Shown: positions 8,780 through 17,234 of the stretch, piece by piece
Layout of the letters: the number at the start of each line of letters is the position of its first letter
Numbering within the stretch: position 1 is the first letter of the stretch
From: Peribacillus deserti
Lineage (GTDB): Bacteria; Bacillota; Bacilli; Bacillales; DSM-1321
NCBI RefSeq assembly: GCF_016909175.1
Contig: NZ_JAFBFI010000010.1
Location: 62,001 to 126,000, forward strand
Reading direction: 5' to 3'
Length of the DNA stretch: 64,000 bases
Program-made: the position numbers and the translations under genes
The notes under the pieces: generated by a model
Seen by the model: the letters and a program-made list of their open reading frames with translations, nothing else
What the model was told of the DNA's origin: nothing
The model's database searches: none

Positions 8780-10273
8780 ATGAAATTAGCCGAGCTGAAA
8801 GCTGCCATTGCCGGAAGCATTATACAGGACTCTGTTACGGAGGAAATAAGTATTCAGGGCTTGCAGATACATTCAGGCCTGATTAATCCCGGTGATATGT
8901 TTGTGGCTATTTCAGGCTATACAAGAGATGGGCATGAATACATACAAGAAGCAATCGAGAGGGGAGCAAGTGTAATTATAGGAGAAAAGCCGCTGCAATT
9001 AAATGTCCCCTATATTCAAGTGGAAAACAGCAGAAAAGCTCTCCCAAGGCTGGCTGGTGCTTTTTATGATTATCCTTCAAGCAAGCACAAAATGATCGGC
9101 ATAACAGGAACTAACGGAAAGACTACTATATCCTATATGTTAAGACACATTCTTAATTATGCTGGTATATCATGTTCCGTGTTTGGGACCATATCTTACA
9201 TCATTAATGGAGAAGAATATCCTCCCACAAACACAACTCCAGATGCCTTAAAGCTTCAGGAGCTGCTGGCGATGAGCAATGATGAATATGTAATCATGGA
9301 AATTTCTTCTCATGCTCTAGAGCAGTCCCGGATAGATGGTTTAACGTTAGATTACGCACTTTTTACTAATCTTGCCCATGATCATTTAGATTACCACCAT
9401 ACAATGGAAAATTATTTTAGAGCCAAGCAGCGGTTATTCAATTTCTTAAATCAAGATGGCCAGGCAATTATTAATTCTATTGATCCTTGGGGAAGAAAAT
9501 TAACCTCTATATTAAAAGAAAAAAAGGTTCCTGCAAAAATAGTAGCGAAGGAAGGTAAGGGGGATTTACTAATTGAAGAACTTTCGCCTGAAGGAAGCGG
9601 TTTTCGAGTAAGCCTAAATGGAAAATCCTATCCCGTAATTCTTGCTTTTCCGGGCAAACATAATGTTTATAATGCGGCTATGTCTATTCTAACCTGCTAT
9701 GAAGCAGGCATTCCCATAGAAACTATTATTGCTGCGTTAGACAGTTTTAAGGGAGTCCCGGGCCGTTTTGAGATGATTGAGCATCCATCTGGTGCCAGGT
9801 TTGTCGTAGACTATGCACATACAGAGGATGCAATAGAATATTGTTTAAACACAGCTAAAGAAATGGGAGCCCAAAAAGTGACACATATTTTTGGTTTCCG
9901 TGGCGGTCGGGATCAAACAAAGAGGGGAAATATGCTCGATGCTTCCCTCATGTACAGCGATGAAGTTTATTTGACCATTGATGACTTAAATGAAGTTCCG
10001 CTTGAAGCTATGCTGAAAGACCTAGAGGCGCTTAAACTGAAGACAAGTAGCGGTCGCGTTCAAGTTATTTCAGATCGTACAGCCGCTATTAGAAAAGCTT
10101 GGCTTCAGGCTAAAAAGGGGGATTGGGTTCTGATTACTGGCAAAGGCCCGGAGTTATATAAAGAAGACTTTCTTCTTCCAGTAAAGTCTGACTTACAAGC
10201 TCTCGAATATTTGAACCATGAATTTCAAGCTCCATATAAAACAGGTGCTCAGCTTCAAGGATTATTTAAATGA
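8780..10273 (+). CDS. Divergent stand-alone MurE-type Mur ligase
   Basis: A 497-residue Mur ligase with all three domains. The ATP loop GITGTNGKTT is at 107-116, the central EISSHALEQSR begins at 174, and a VDYAHT motif is at 343-348. Overall it follows MurE (UDP-MurNAc-Ala-Glu plus third residue). The substrate-selecting region is unusual: where diaminopimelate enzymes carry DNPR, this protein has DDLNEV at 401-406, and the usual GKGHE is GKGPE at 454-458. It lies outside any division and wall cluster. It may be a paralogue with a changed amino acid or acceptor and not the essential MurE. Start is ATG 8780 after AGGAG; the reading frame continues further upstream without a ribosome site. Confidence 0.85.
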   Translation: MKLAELKAAIAGSIIQDSVTEEISIQGLQIHSGLINPGDMFVAISGYTRDGHEYIQEAIERGASVIIGEKPLQLNVPYIQVENSRKALPRLAGAFYDYPSSKHKMIGITGTNGKTTISYMLRHILNYAGISCSVFGTISYIINGEEYPPTNTTPDALKLQELLAMSNDEYVIMEISSHALEQSRIDGLTLDYALFTNLAHDHLDYHHTMENYFRAKQRLFNFLNQDGQAIINSIDPWGRKLTSILKEKKVPAKIVAKEGKGDLLIEELSPEGSGFRVSLNGKSYPVILAFPGKHNVYNAAMSILTCYEAGIPIETIIAALDSFKGVPGRFEMIEHPSGARFVVDYAHTEDAIEYCLNTAKEMGAQKVTHIFGFRGGRDQTKRGNMLDASLMYSDEVYLTIDDLNEVPLEAMLKDLEALKLKTSSGRVQVISDRTAAIRKAWLQAKKGDWVLITGKGPELYKEDFLLPVKSDLQALEYLNHEFQAPYKTGAQLQGLFK

Positions 10274-10387
10274 TTAGATGACTAAGGAAGATATTTTGTA
10301 TAAGTAATATTTAATTTTTGTATAATGTTTGAAGCATGAAAAAAAAGGATATTAAATAAACAACTTCAGAAAAGGAGATGTTTAATA

Positions 10388-10714
10388 ATGAGCCAATTAA
10401 ATGGAAACAGCAATACTGAAACCGAAGGCAGAGTGGAACAAAAACTAAACAACATGAGTGAGGAAACAAAAGAAGATATTCTTTCGAATTTTGACAGCTT
10501 TAAATCGTATTTAAGTGAAAAGGTGTCAAAAGGTGAAAGTCTTGGATTAGGTGAAGAACAGCTGGCTAAATTAGCACAAAAAGTAGCTGGGTACCTGGCT
10601 GAACATGAAGAACCTCGCAATAGAGAGGAATACTTGCTTCAGCAATTATGGAAAGCAGGCAACGAGGAAGAACGCCATAAGCTGTCACATATGCTGATTA
10701 AGCTGGTACAATAG
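10388..10714 (+). CDS. DUF3243 family protein (YmfJ-like)
   Basis: A 108-residue soluble acidic protein. It has the DUF3243 pattern of a helical segment (NFDSFKSYLSEKVSKGES), then AQKVAGYLAEHEEPRNREE and a C-terminal LLQQLW and LSHMLIKLV. B. subtilis YmfJ has the same arrangement, and its function is not established. The N-terminal 25 residues are a variable extension. The ribosome site is AAAGGAGATG before ATG 10388. It is monocistronic, with TTTTTGTATAATG upstream as a likely promoter part and a terminator immediately after. Confidence 0.8.
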   Translation: MSQLNGNSNTETEGRVEQKLNNMSEETKEDILSNFDSFKSYLSEKVSKGESLGLGEEQLAKLAQKVAGYLAEHEEPRNREEYLLQQLWKAGNEEERHKLSHMLIKLVQ

Positions 10715-10723
10715 CAGGCAAAG

Positions 10724-10748
10724 AGGGACTGAGTTCAGTCCCTTTTTA
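10724..10748 (+). terminator. Rho-independent terminator
   Basis: AGGGACTGA and TCAGTCCCT form a near-perfect stem followed by TTTTTAT. It overlaps the end of the convergent ydcF-like gene. Confidence 0.88.
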
Positions 10749-11324
10749 TATTTTCCCTGTTAATAAGTATTTTGTTAATGCTAAATATTCACGTACATAA
10801 GATTTTGGTATCGTAATAAGGGGAGTTGGAGCCGGCAGCCCTTTTACGTTTAATCCCTGTTTTTCAGCCATTTTTACTGCTCTATATAGATGAAAATCAT
10901 TTGTTACAAGCAAAACAGGTTCACTATGAGCTGGGATCAGTTTTTTTGTGAATGTAATATTTTCATAGGTGTTTCTTGAACGTGATTCCATGATGATTCT
11001 GGTTTCATCGATTCCTGCAGTGAGCAGCCCCTGCTTCATGGCTTCTGCTTCAGAAACAGGTTCATCTGTACCCTGTCCACCTGAAACGATTGCCTTAGTA
11101 TTCTGGTTTGCAAGCAGGTAGGCGGCAGCAGCATCTATCCGGGATTGAAGGGAAAGGCTGGGCCCATCTGTTTTAACACGTGCACCAAGCACTATGATGT
11201 AATCTGCATCCTTAGGGACGGGTTTATGAGAGTATTGATATATTTTATATTGTAGAATGGCACAATATAGGAGTGCTGCTGCTCCTGATAAAAGTAACAG
11301 TTTTAATCCTTTTTTTCTTTTAAT
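10746..11324 (-). CDS. YdcF/SanA-family membrane protein, probable ATT start
   Basis: The conserved DUF218 fold is present: DYIIVLGA, IVSGGQG, SRNTYENI and LLVTNDFHLYRA. The first standard start codon (GTG 11192) falls inside DYIIVLGA and would delete the first strand of the domain. Reading further upstream in frame gives a basic segment, a hydrophobic helix (LKLLLLSGAAALLYCAIL) and a linker before that strand, exactly the family's N-terminal membrane anchor. The only candidate start there is ATT at 11324-11322, about ten bases after GTGGAG. That yields 192 residues. A mutated start codon is the alternative. It lies 31 bases after the GNAT gene, probably in one operon. Relatives affect envelope permeability. 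Confidence 0.75.
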   Translation of the reverse strand: MKRKKGLKLLLLSGAAALLYCAILQYKIYQYSHKPVPKDADYIIVLGARVKTDGPSLSLQSRIDAAAAYLLANQNTKAIVSGGQGTDEPVSEAEAMKQGLLTAGIDETRIIMESRSRNTYENITFTKKLIPAHSEPVLLVTNDFHLYRAVKMAEKQGLNVKGLPAPTPLITIPKSYVREYLALTKYLLTGKI

Positions 11325-11355
11325 TTCTGTTCAGCTCCACTTCATGTATCTTTTG

Positions 11356-12141
11356 CTATCTAAACATAGTCCATTTTCCGATATCTTTGAAACCCAGCCT
11401 GTGGTATATGCTGCCAGCTGCCGGATTGTCGTAGAATAAGCATACTATTTTATTTTCATTTTCCATTAAGTCTTTCAAGAGGGCTTTTAAAGTTTCAGAA
11501 GCATACCCTCTATTTCTGTATTCAGGATGTGTACACACTCCAACAACCATAGCGGAGAAAGAATTTTCAGCAGCAGTTGATGAACAAGCTGTCATTTTTC
11601 CATCTTCTTCTATATAGTATGTTCTACCCGTTTTCGATTTCATTGCCTGTACAAGTATCTCTCTTCTGGAAGGTGTAATGGCAAATTCTTTAATCGTACT
11701 TCTTAATTGCATGATTCTGTCGACATCTTCAAAGCCTGCGATCTGTACTGATTTTGAAGCTGAGGTCCCAGCAGCAGGGCAGATGCGGCATTCAGCAAAG
11801 TACATTTGTTTTTTCTCGCCAAGGTTCAAACCTTCAAGGGATTCAAATTGTGCCATTACTTCAGACTTTCCAGATAAATGAATGGTTCCCTCAGCCGGGA
11901 GAAGACTGGCATACCCTGCAGCATTAAATTCTTGTTGGGCATAAACTAGATATGAGTCATGAAATCGAAGCATGATACTTATTAGATTCTGTTTTTTATC
12001 AAACTCGCCCCAGATCTGCTGGAAATCTGATTCATATCCGAATGCTTCAATATCTCCGATGATAAATAAATTAAAAGATGGCTCCTCTTTTAAGAAAGAG
12101 AAGGTTTGACCATGATCATTTTCAGTTAATCTTCTAATCAT
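11356..12141 (-). CDS. GNAT-family N-acetyltransferase
   Basis: A 261-residue protein with a C-terminal GNAT domain. Motif A reads VVGVCTHPEYRNRGYASETL, giving the R/Q-x-x-G-x-G/A acetyl-CoA loop, and motif B ends in YHRLGF. The N-terminal half, starting MIRRLTENDHGQTFSFLKEEPSFNLF in outline, is the second acetyltransferase-like lobe seen in several Bacillus GNATs. The acceptor is unknown. It is probably the first gene of a two-gene unit with the YdcF-type membrane protein. Confidence 0.85.
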   Translation of the reverse strand: MIRRLTENDHGQTFSFLKEEPSFNLFIIGDIEAFGYESDFQQIWGEFDKKQNLISIMLRFHDSYLVYAQQEFNAAGYASLLPAEGTIHLSGKSEVMAQFESLEGLNLGEKKQMYFAECRICPAAGTSASKSVQIAGFEDVDRIMQLRSTIKEFAITPSRREILVQAMKSKTGRTYYIEEDGKMTACSSTAAENSFSAMVVGVCTHPEYRNRGYASETLKALLKDLMENENKIVCLFYDNPAAGSIYHRLGFKDIGKWTMFR

Positions 12142-12292
12142 ATGCAGCAGCTCCTATTTTTCTATTTATCTTAAAGAAATTTTTGGAAAGTAGCAATACT
12201 CAACTAAAGTAGAGTATGTCCGTTTTTCTCCTTCATTTATGGGTAAAAATATAGAGACTTCCTTGCCATTCTGTATCCGTTTTTTAAAATAA

Positions 12293-12449
12293 GGCTATGT
12301 TAAAGTTTATTGTTGTTTTTGCACTATATTGATCTTCGCTGCAGGCACGAGACTCCTGCGCGAGAATTGGGTCAAGGGAGACCCCGCAGGCGTAAACGTG
12401 AGAGGAGGCTTCCGGACCGTCCGCGGATAACAGGCAGGTTTAACAGAAT
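12293..12449. repeat. Palindromic interspersed element, copy A
   Basis: It begins GGCTATGTTAAAG and ends GGTTTAACAGAAT, imperfect terminal inverted repeats. The interior contains GACTCCTGCGCGAG, GACCCCGCAGGCG and GAGGAGGC blocks shared with the copies at 24363, 29363 and 46755. There is no coding capacity. This is a member of a non-autonomous, MITE-like repeat family. Confidence 0.75.
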
Positions 12450-12559
12450 GAAAATAAAAAAAGAATGAAAAAAATATAGGATCTATGATAAAATTTTATT
12501 GAAATAGTTATATTGTTCACTTGTTGTAATGTTAATTATATAGCGAGAGAGGGTTTAAC

Positions 12560-13093
12560 TTGAAAGAAATTATCTTAATATTAATACTTCAACTGGTATA
12601 TGTACCGATTCTAACTCTTCGGACCATATTTATGGTTAAAGGACAAACCCTTTTTTCTTCCCTTTTTGGTATGGTGGAATCCCTTATATATGTATTTGGA
12701 CTTTCACTTGTGTTTTCAGGGGATCAGAGCGGATTAGCAATGGTGGTTTACGCAGTAGGGTTTGGACTAGGAATATTAATTGGCGGCTATGTAGAATCTT
12801 TACTTGCGATTGGTTATACCAATCTTAATGTAAAACTTGCAAATTATAATGAAGCCTTAATTAAAGAGCTCCGGGAACTTGGTTTTGGTGTTACTGTATT
12901 TGAGGGTGAAGGCAGGGATGGCAAGAGATATCAGCTGGAAATCCTAACCAGGCGTGACCGGGAAAAGGAGCTTATGAAGATTATAGAAGAACACGAGCCT
13001 AGAGCCTTTATCATTTCCTATGAACCACGAAAGTTCAAGGGAGGATTCCTCTTGAAAGGAATGAAAAAAGCAAAAGGCAACAGGAATCACTAG
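12560..13093 (+). CDS. UPF0316 (DUF5698/DUF2179) membrane protein, YebE-like
   Basis: A 177-residue protein with three hydrophobic helices in the first 90 residues and a soluble DUF2179 domain after that (ELGFGVTVFEGEGRDGKRYQ, then IIEEHEPRAFIISYEP). This arrangement matches the UPF0316 family represented by B. subtilis YebE. DUF2179 domains are thought to bind small ligands, but the family function is not established. Translation begins at TTG 12560 after GAGAGAGGG. It is a single gene ending at a terminator shared with the convergent opu operon. Confidence 0.84.
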   Translation: MKEIILILILQLVYVPILTLRTIFMVKGQTLFSSLFGMVESLIYVFGLSLVFSGDQSGLAMVVYAVGFGLGILIGGYVESLLAIGYTNLNVKLANYNEALIKELRELGFGVTVFEGEGRDGKRYQLEILTRRDREKELMKIIEEHEPRAFIISYEPRKFKGGFLLKGMKKAKGNRNH

Positions 13094-13118
13094 AGACAGG
13101 CAGTCAGCCGGCCAAATA

Positions 13119-13147
13119 AAAAAGCAGCTATCGAAGCTGCTTTTTTT
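13119..13147. terminator. Bidirectional terminator
   Basis: AAAAGCAGCT and AGCTGCTTTT form a perfect stem with A- and T-tracts on both sides. It serves the UPF0316 gene and the convergent osmoprotectant operon. Confidence 0.9.
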
Positions 13148-13158
13148 GTTAAGTACAT

Positions 13159-13818
13159 TTAAGGCTGGCTGGTTTTCGGTTTTGTGCTATATTTCATGTT
13201 TCTTTCCATTCTGCCAAGTATAAGGTCAGCTATGATTGCCAGGAGGCTCGCGGGGATGGCACCAACGAATATTCTCATGTCATTACGGGAGTTAATGCCC
13301 GAAAAAATTTCCCTGCCTAGTCCGTCTCCTCCGACAAAAGGAGCGATGGTTGCTACTCCGACAGCAATAACCGCCGCAATTCTTAATCCAGCCATGATAA
13401 ATGGCATGGCTAATGGGAGCTGAACCTTTAACAAAAGCTGGAGGTAAGTCATGCCAATGCCGTGCCCGGCCTCAACTAAGGACTTATCTACTTGATCCAG
13501 ACCAACATATGTGTTGCGGATAATAGGCAGCAGGGAATAGAGGAACAGCCCTGCAACAACCGTATAAAAACCAAGACCGAAATATACCATCAATATAGCC
13601 AGAAGTGCAAGGCTCGGTATAATTTGTATAATGTTAGCAAGTGCCAATATAAAAGGTGCGGCTTTTTTATACCGTGCACAGACGATTCCGAGGAGAGTAC
13701 CTGCAATTAAAGCCAAGAATACCCCGCATACAACCATTAATAAATGCTGACCTGTGTATAAAAGCAGGAGATCATAATTTTCTTGAACATAGGAAATCAT
13801 ATCTTTTATTGTCTGCAT
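13159..13818 (-). CDS. opuCD: Osmoprotectant ABC transporter permease, OpuCD type
   Basis: A 219-residue integral membrane permease of the glycine betaine/carnitine/choline family with about five transmembrane helices. The EAA-like loop near the middle (VEAGHGIGMTYLQLLLKVQLPLAMP) docks with the ATPase. It is the last gene of a four-gene operon in the order ATPase, permease, binding lipoprotein, permease, which is the arrangement of B. subtilis OpuB and OpuC. Its start overlaps the stop of the lipoprotein gene by one base, indicating translational coupling. Length is close to that of OpuCD. Confidence 0.88.
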   Translation of the reverse strand: MQTIKDMISYVQENYDLLLLYTGQHLLMVVCGVFLALIAGTLLGIVCARYKKAAPFILALANIIQIIPSLALLAILMVYFGLGFYTVVAGLFLYSLLPIIRNTYVGLDQVDKSLVEAGHGIGMTYLQLLLKVQLPLAMPFIMAGLRIAAVIAVGVATIAPFVGGDGLGREIFSGINSRNDMRIFVGAIPASLLAIIADLILGRMERNMKYSTKPKTSQP

Positions 13819-14741
13819 CAGCTTTCCTCCTTATCATCGAGAAGGCCCTGCTGCACAAGATATTCTCTTGCAACATCCCGTTCGCTTCTATGTTCAATAT
13901 CCACCTGGTAATTCAGGCTTGTCATCGTTTTTTCATCTATTTTGCCTGTGAGTGTATTTAAAATTTCTGTTAATTCAGGATGCTTTTTAAGTGTATCGTT
14001 TCTCGCGAGTATAGAAGCATCGTATGGCGGGAAAAACTTCCTGTCGTCTTTTAAGGTTTTCAAATTGTATTGAAGCAGACGTGGATCTGTTGAATATGCA
14101 AGAACTACATCCATTTTCTTGCTGGCAGCCGCTTCATAGACTAAGTTAACATCCATTGGATACGTTCTTTTAAATGTAACGCCATATGCTTTTTTAAAGG
14201 CAGGGTACCCATCAGTCGGTCTTTCCATCCATGATGAATCAACCCCGAATTTCATATTTTCTTCACTTTTCTTTAAATCTGATATCTTTTCTAATCCTCT
14301 TTGTTTGGCCAAGTCTTCTCTTACAGTTAAAGCATAGGTGTTTTCAAAACCAAGCGGATCAAACCATTTCATATCATAATATTTATTAAAACCTTTTTTG
14401 GCTTGTGAAAGAACTTCTTCGCGATCTGTTGTGGTTTTCACGGGAAAGAAATTGTTATAAATCATTCCTGAATACATCAACGACATATCAAGATCTCCGC
14501 GATCCAAGGCTTTAAGGATTAAGGAAGTCGACAGGAGATCAGGGGTGATATCCACCTGTATATCTGTCCGGTCTTCTATTAATTCTTTATAAACTGCAGC
14601 CATAATTTTTGTTTCCGTGTAGGTTGCTGCCCCGATATTTATTGTATCTTCCTTGGGATTGCAGGCAGATAAAAGAAAGATGGAAACAAAACTTACAGCG
14701 AGCATTAGTCTGCTGGCTTTTTGCATGTTATTCTTCTTCAC
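13818..14741 (-). CDS. opuCC: Osmoprotectant-binding lipoprotein, OpuCC type
   Basis: A 307-residue substrate-binding lipoprotein. The signal peptide ends in a lipobox, LLSAC, with the lipidated cysteine at about residue 27. The mature part starts with NIGAATYTETKIMAAVYKELIE, characteristic of the OpuAC/OpuCC quaternary amine binding fold. It delivers glycine betaine, carnitine, choline or related compounds to the two permeases encoded on either side. Which substrate is bound cannot be read from the sequence alone. Spacing to the upstream permease is 16 bases. Confidence 0.88.
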   Translation of the reverse strand: MKKNNMQKASRLMLAVSFVSIFLLSACNPKEDTINIGAATYTETKIMAAVYKELIEDRTDIQVDITPDLLSTSLILKALDRGDLDMSLMYSGMIYNNFFPVKTTTDREEVLSQAKKGFNKYYDMKWFDPLGFENTYALTVREDLAKQRGLEKISDLKKSEENMKFGVDSSWMERPTDGYPAFKKAYGVTFKRTYPMDVNLVYEAAASKKMDVVLAYSTDPRLLQYNLKTLKDDRKFFPPYDASILARNDTLKKHPELTEILNTLTGKIDEKTMTSLNYQVDIEHRSERDVAREYLVQQGLLDDKEES

Positions 14742-14757
14742 CCCAATTATGAGTCTC

Positions 14758-15402
14758 TTACTCTTTTATCGTTCTGTCTTTTGAAATAAAGCCTAATATC
14801 AGGTCAGCTGCAAGTGCCAGAATAATGGCGCTGACCGTCCCTGTGAATATTAAAAAGTTATTGTTATTCGCCATCCCTGCGATGATTAAATCGCCCAGTC
14901 CTCCGGCGCCGACAATAGCCGCAAGAGTCGTCCAGCTTATTATATATACGGTTGTCAGACGGATTCCTGACAGGATATACGGCCTTGCGAGAGGCAGTTC
15001 GATTTTCCATAATCTTTGAAACGAGCTATATCCCATTCCACGGGCTGCTTCAATAATATTTGAATCAACTTCCTTAATTCCTGAATAGGTATTTCTTAAT
15101 AAAGGCAGAAGGGAATAGAGGAATAAGGCTAGGATAGCGGGATTTCTGCCGACTCCAAGCAGCGGAATAAGCATCGCAAGCAGTGCAATGGAGGGAATGG
15201 TCTGAAAAATATTGGCCAGCCCGAATGATAGGGAACTCGCAAAACCATCCTTAAAGCGGGTCAGGATGATGGCTGTGCTAATCGCCACAATACAGCCAAG
15301 AATCACTGCAGAACCAACAATAATAAGATGCTCTCCAGTCCGGGCCAGAATATCCGGATATCGTTCTTTAAGAAAAGTTATATATTCAGTAATCATATTC
15401 AT
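14758..15402 (-). CDS. opuCB: Osmoprotectant ABC transporter permease, OpuCB type
   Basis: A 214-residue permease homologous to the second permease of the same operon, with about five membrane helices and a docking loop reading EAARGMGYSSFQRLWKIELP. It pairs with the OpuCD-type subunit to form a heterodimeric channel. It begins one base after the ATPase gene ends, typical of the opuC operon. Confidence 0.88.
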   Translation of the reverse strand: MNMITEYITFLKERYPDILARTGEHLIIVGSAVILGCIVAISTAIILTRFKDGFASSLSFGLANIFQTIPSIALLAMLIPLLGVGRNPAILALFLYSLLPLLRNTYSGIKEVDSNIIEAARGMGYSSFQRLWKIELPLARPYILSGIRLTTVYIISWTTLAAIVGAGGLGDLIIAGMANNNNFLIFTGTVSAIILALAADLILGFISKDRTIKE

Positions 15403-15403
15403 G

Positions 15404-16570
15404 TTATAAAACCTCTTCTGCCACGGGATAAACTTCAGACATTAACCGGACTATACTTCCTCTGGTTACAGCGCCAACAAGCACATTGGCGTCATTTACA
15501 ACAGGAACATAGGGAGCATTGTTTTGTCCCATAAACTCAAGTGCAACTGTAAATGGATCATCCGGTTTTACAGCAAACTTAAATGACTGCATCACATCTG
15601 CAAGGACTTTTGTTTCATCACTGATTTCGCTTAGTACATTTAGAATAGGGGCATATCCCAGTAATTTTCTATTTTTATCGACAATAATTAACGAATCCAC
15701 TCTGCGCTGCTCCATTAGGTTCAAGGATGAAGCGAGGCCTCGTGACGGTGATGCCGTTACAGGTTTATCTATCATCACATCTTTTACTGATGGCACTCCT
15801 TCAGCATCAAAAGAATTCAAGAAAGGATTCTCCCTATGCTCAACTAATCGCTTTTTACCGATAAATTCTTTAACAAAATCATTGGCAGGATGGCGGAGAA
15901 TCTGCTCCGGAGTGCCGACCTGCACTACCTCGCCAGCTTTCATCAGCACAATATTATCAGCAATCTTAATGGCTTCATCCATATCGTGTGTAACAAAAAT
16001 AATTGTCTTTTGAATGTTTTCCTGTAAGTTTGTTAATTCGTCCTGCAGCTGTTCCCGGCTGATGGGATCAAGAGCGCTAAAGGGCTCATCCATTAAAATA
16101 ATATCGGGTTCTGCAGCAAGGGCGCGAATAACACCGACACGCTGCTGCTGGCCGCCGCTAAGTTCACCTGGATACCGATTTTTATATGTTTCAGGAGGGA
16201 GATTTACTAAAGAGAGGAGTTCATTCACTTTATTTTGGATCTTGTCTTCATCCCATTTTAATAATCGAGGTACAACTGCTACGTTTTCTGATATGGTCAT
16301 ATGTGGGAATAAGCCTATATTTTGAATCACATAACCGATTTTTCTTCTTAGCTGAACAGGATTCACACCGGTGATATCCTCACCATCGATAAATATCTTT
16401 CCCTCGGAAGGAGTAATCAGCCTATTGATCAGCTTCATCGTTGTCGATTTTCCGCAGCCGCTGGGTCCAATAAATACATGGATTTTTCCAGCTTCAAGGT
16501 CGAGGTTAATATCTGTTAGAGCCTGGAACCCGTCCGCATATCTTTTATACACTTTTTCTAATCGAATCAT
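15404..16570 (-). CDS. opuCA: Osmoprotectant ABC transporter ATP-binding protein with CBS domains, OpuCA type
   Basis: A 388-residue ATPase. Walker A GPSGCGKST is at 35-43, followed by the LSGGQQQR signature and a Walker B running into DEPF. After residue 250 two CBS domains follow (VKDVMIDKPV and a final VGAVTRGSIVRLM), the regulatory tail that sets OpuCA/OpuBA apart from plain importers. The CBS pair is thought to sense ionic strength or nucleotides. It is the first gene of the operon and is preceded by a plausible SigA promoter. Together the four genes should import osmoprotectants under salt stress. Confidence 0.9.
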   Translation of the reverse strand: MIRLEKVYKRYADGFQALTDINLDLEAGKIHVFIGPSGCGKSTTMKLINRLITPSEGKIFIDGEDITGVNPVQLRRKIGYVIQNIGLFPHMTISENVAVVPRLLKWDEDKIQNKVNELLSLVNLPPETYKNRYPGELSGGQQQRVGVIRALAAEPDIILMDEPFSALDPISREQLQDELTNLQENIQKTIIFVTHDMDEAIKIADNIVLMKAGEVVQVGTPEQILRHPANDFVKEFIGKKRLVEHRENPFLNSFDAEGVPSVKDVMIDKPVTASPSRGLASSLNLMEQRRVDSLIIVDKNRKLLGYAPILNVLSEISDETKVLADVMQSFKFAVKPDDPFTVALEFMGQNNAPYVPVVNDANVLVGAVTRGSIVRLMSEVYPVAEEVL

Positions 16571-16631
16571 CGTTCTTTTTCACCCCAAAATTAATAGTAA
16601 CAAGATATAAATCATTCTCTTGGCAGGAGCC

Positions 16632-16660
16632 AGTATCATACTTTAAGCGGCCCCGTTCAA
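16632..16660 (-). promoter_or_regulatory. Probable SigA promoter of the osmoprotectant operon
   Basis: On the minus strand TTGAAC (16660-16655) and GATACT (16637-16632) are 17 bases apart, 62 bases upstream of the ATPase start. A perfect 12-base palindrome, TTATCATGATAA (16683-16694), lies just upstream and could be an operator. Confidence 0.45.
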
Positions 16661-16782
16661 AACAGTTTATTTTTTAAAAATATTATCATGATAAAATTGT
16701 TTACCCTGTCCCTCATATAGACAAACATAAATCATGTTAAAAATCGTTAAAAACAAAGGGGAATTTTTTATTTTAAAATAAC

Positions 16783-17106
16783 TTAAGAGTTAGCTGTAAT
16801 AAAATACCGGAAATATAATCCTAACTGTTCCCATTTTTCAGGATAGTGATATCTGAATTTAGCAACTGCATCATCTGAATAAAAAAGGAGAAACTCAAAG
16901 CGCGTTCCATTCTTTTCAAGGTCATACAATAGAGCATGAAGAATTGTATAATAATCTTTTATTTGATAGGGATTAAGCTTGATTGTCTGAAGGTTGTTTT
17001 CAGAGATATATTTCCTGATGCCATTGACCTGTGTATGCGTACTAAGTGTTTTATCCAAACCTTGAATCGTTATTCGTTCGTTAATATAATATAGACCTTC
17101 CACCAT
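16783..17106 (-). CDS. Hypothetical protein, 107 residues
   Basis: I do not recognise this protein. It is soluble, has no signal peptide or membrane segment, and is rich in aromatic residues in its second half (YYTILHALLYDLEKNG, then YFRYF near the C-terminus). An AGGAGG lies two bases before ATG 17106 and five bases before the in-frame GTG at 17103, so the second start is slightly better spaced. The good ribosome site and coding-like composition support it as a real gene. It lies alone between the osmoprotectant operon and a GDPD gene on the same strand. Confidence 0.6.
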   Translation of the reverse strand: MVEGLYYINERITIQGLDKTLSTHTQVNGIRKYISENNLQTIKLNPYQIKDYYTILHALLYDLEKNGTRFEFLLFYSDDAVAKFRYHYPEKWEQLGLYFRYFITANS

Positions 17107-17185
17107 ATCCTCCTAGAGAGCATAATGGGAATAAGTCTTCCCCTCAGGATAAACTTTCATACTTTTTCCTTCCGTTTGGTGTACG

Positions 17186-17214
17186 AGAAAAAGCCCAGTC
17201 TTCTGCAAGACGGG
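17186..17214 (-). terminator. Rho-independent terminator
   Basis: On the minus strand CCCGTCTT pairs with AAGACTGGG (one bulge) and is followed by CTTTTTCT. It ends the GDPD gene. Confidence 0.78.
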
Positions 17215-17234
17215 ACCCTTAAAAGTGCATTTAT

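Noticed and set aside
11190-11192. GTG as start of the ydcF-like gene
   Set aside because: It would begin inside the first conserved beta strand and remove the membrane anchor.
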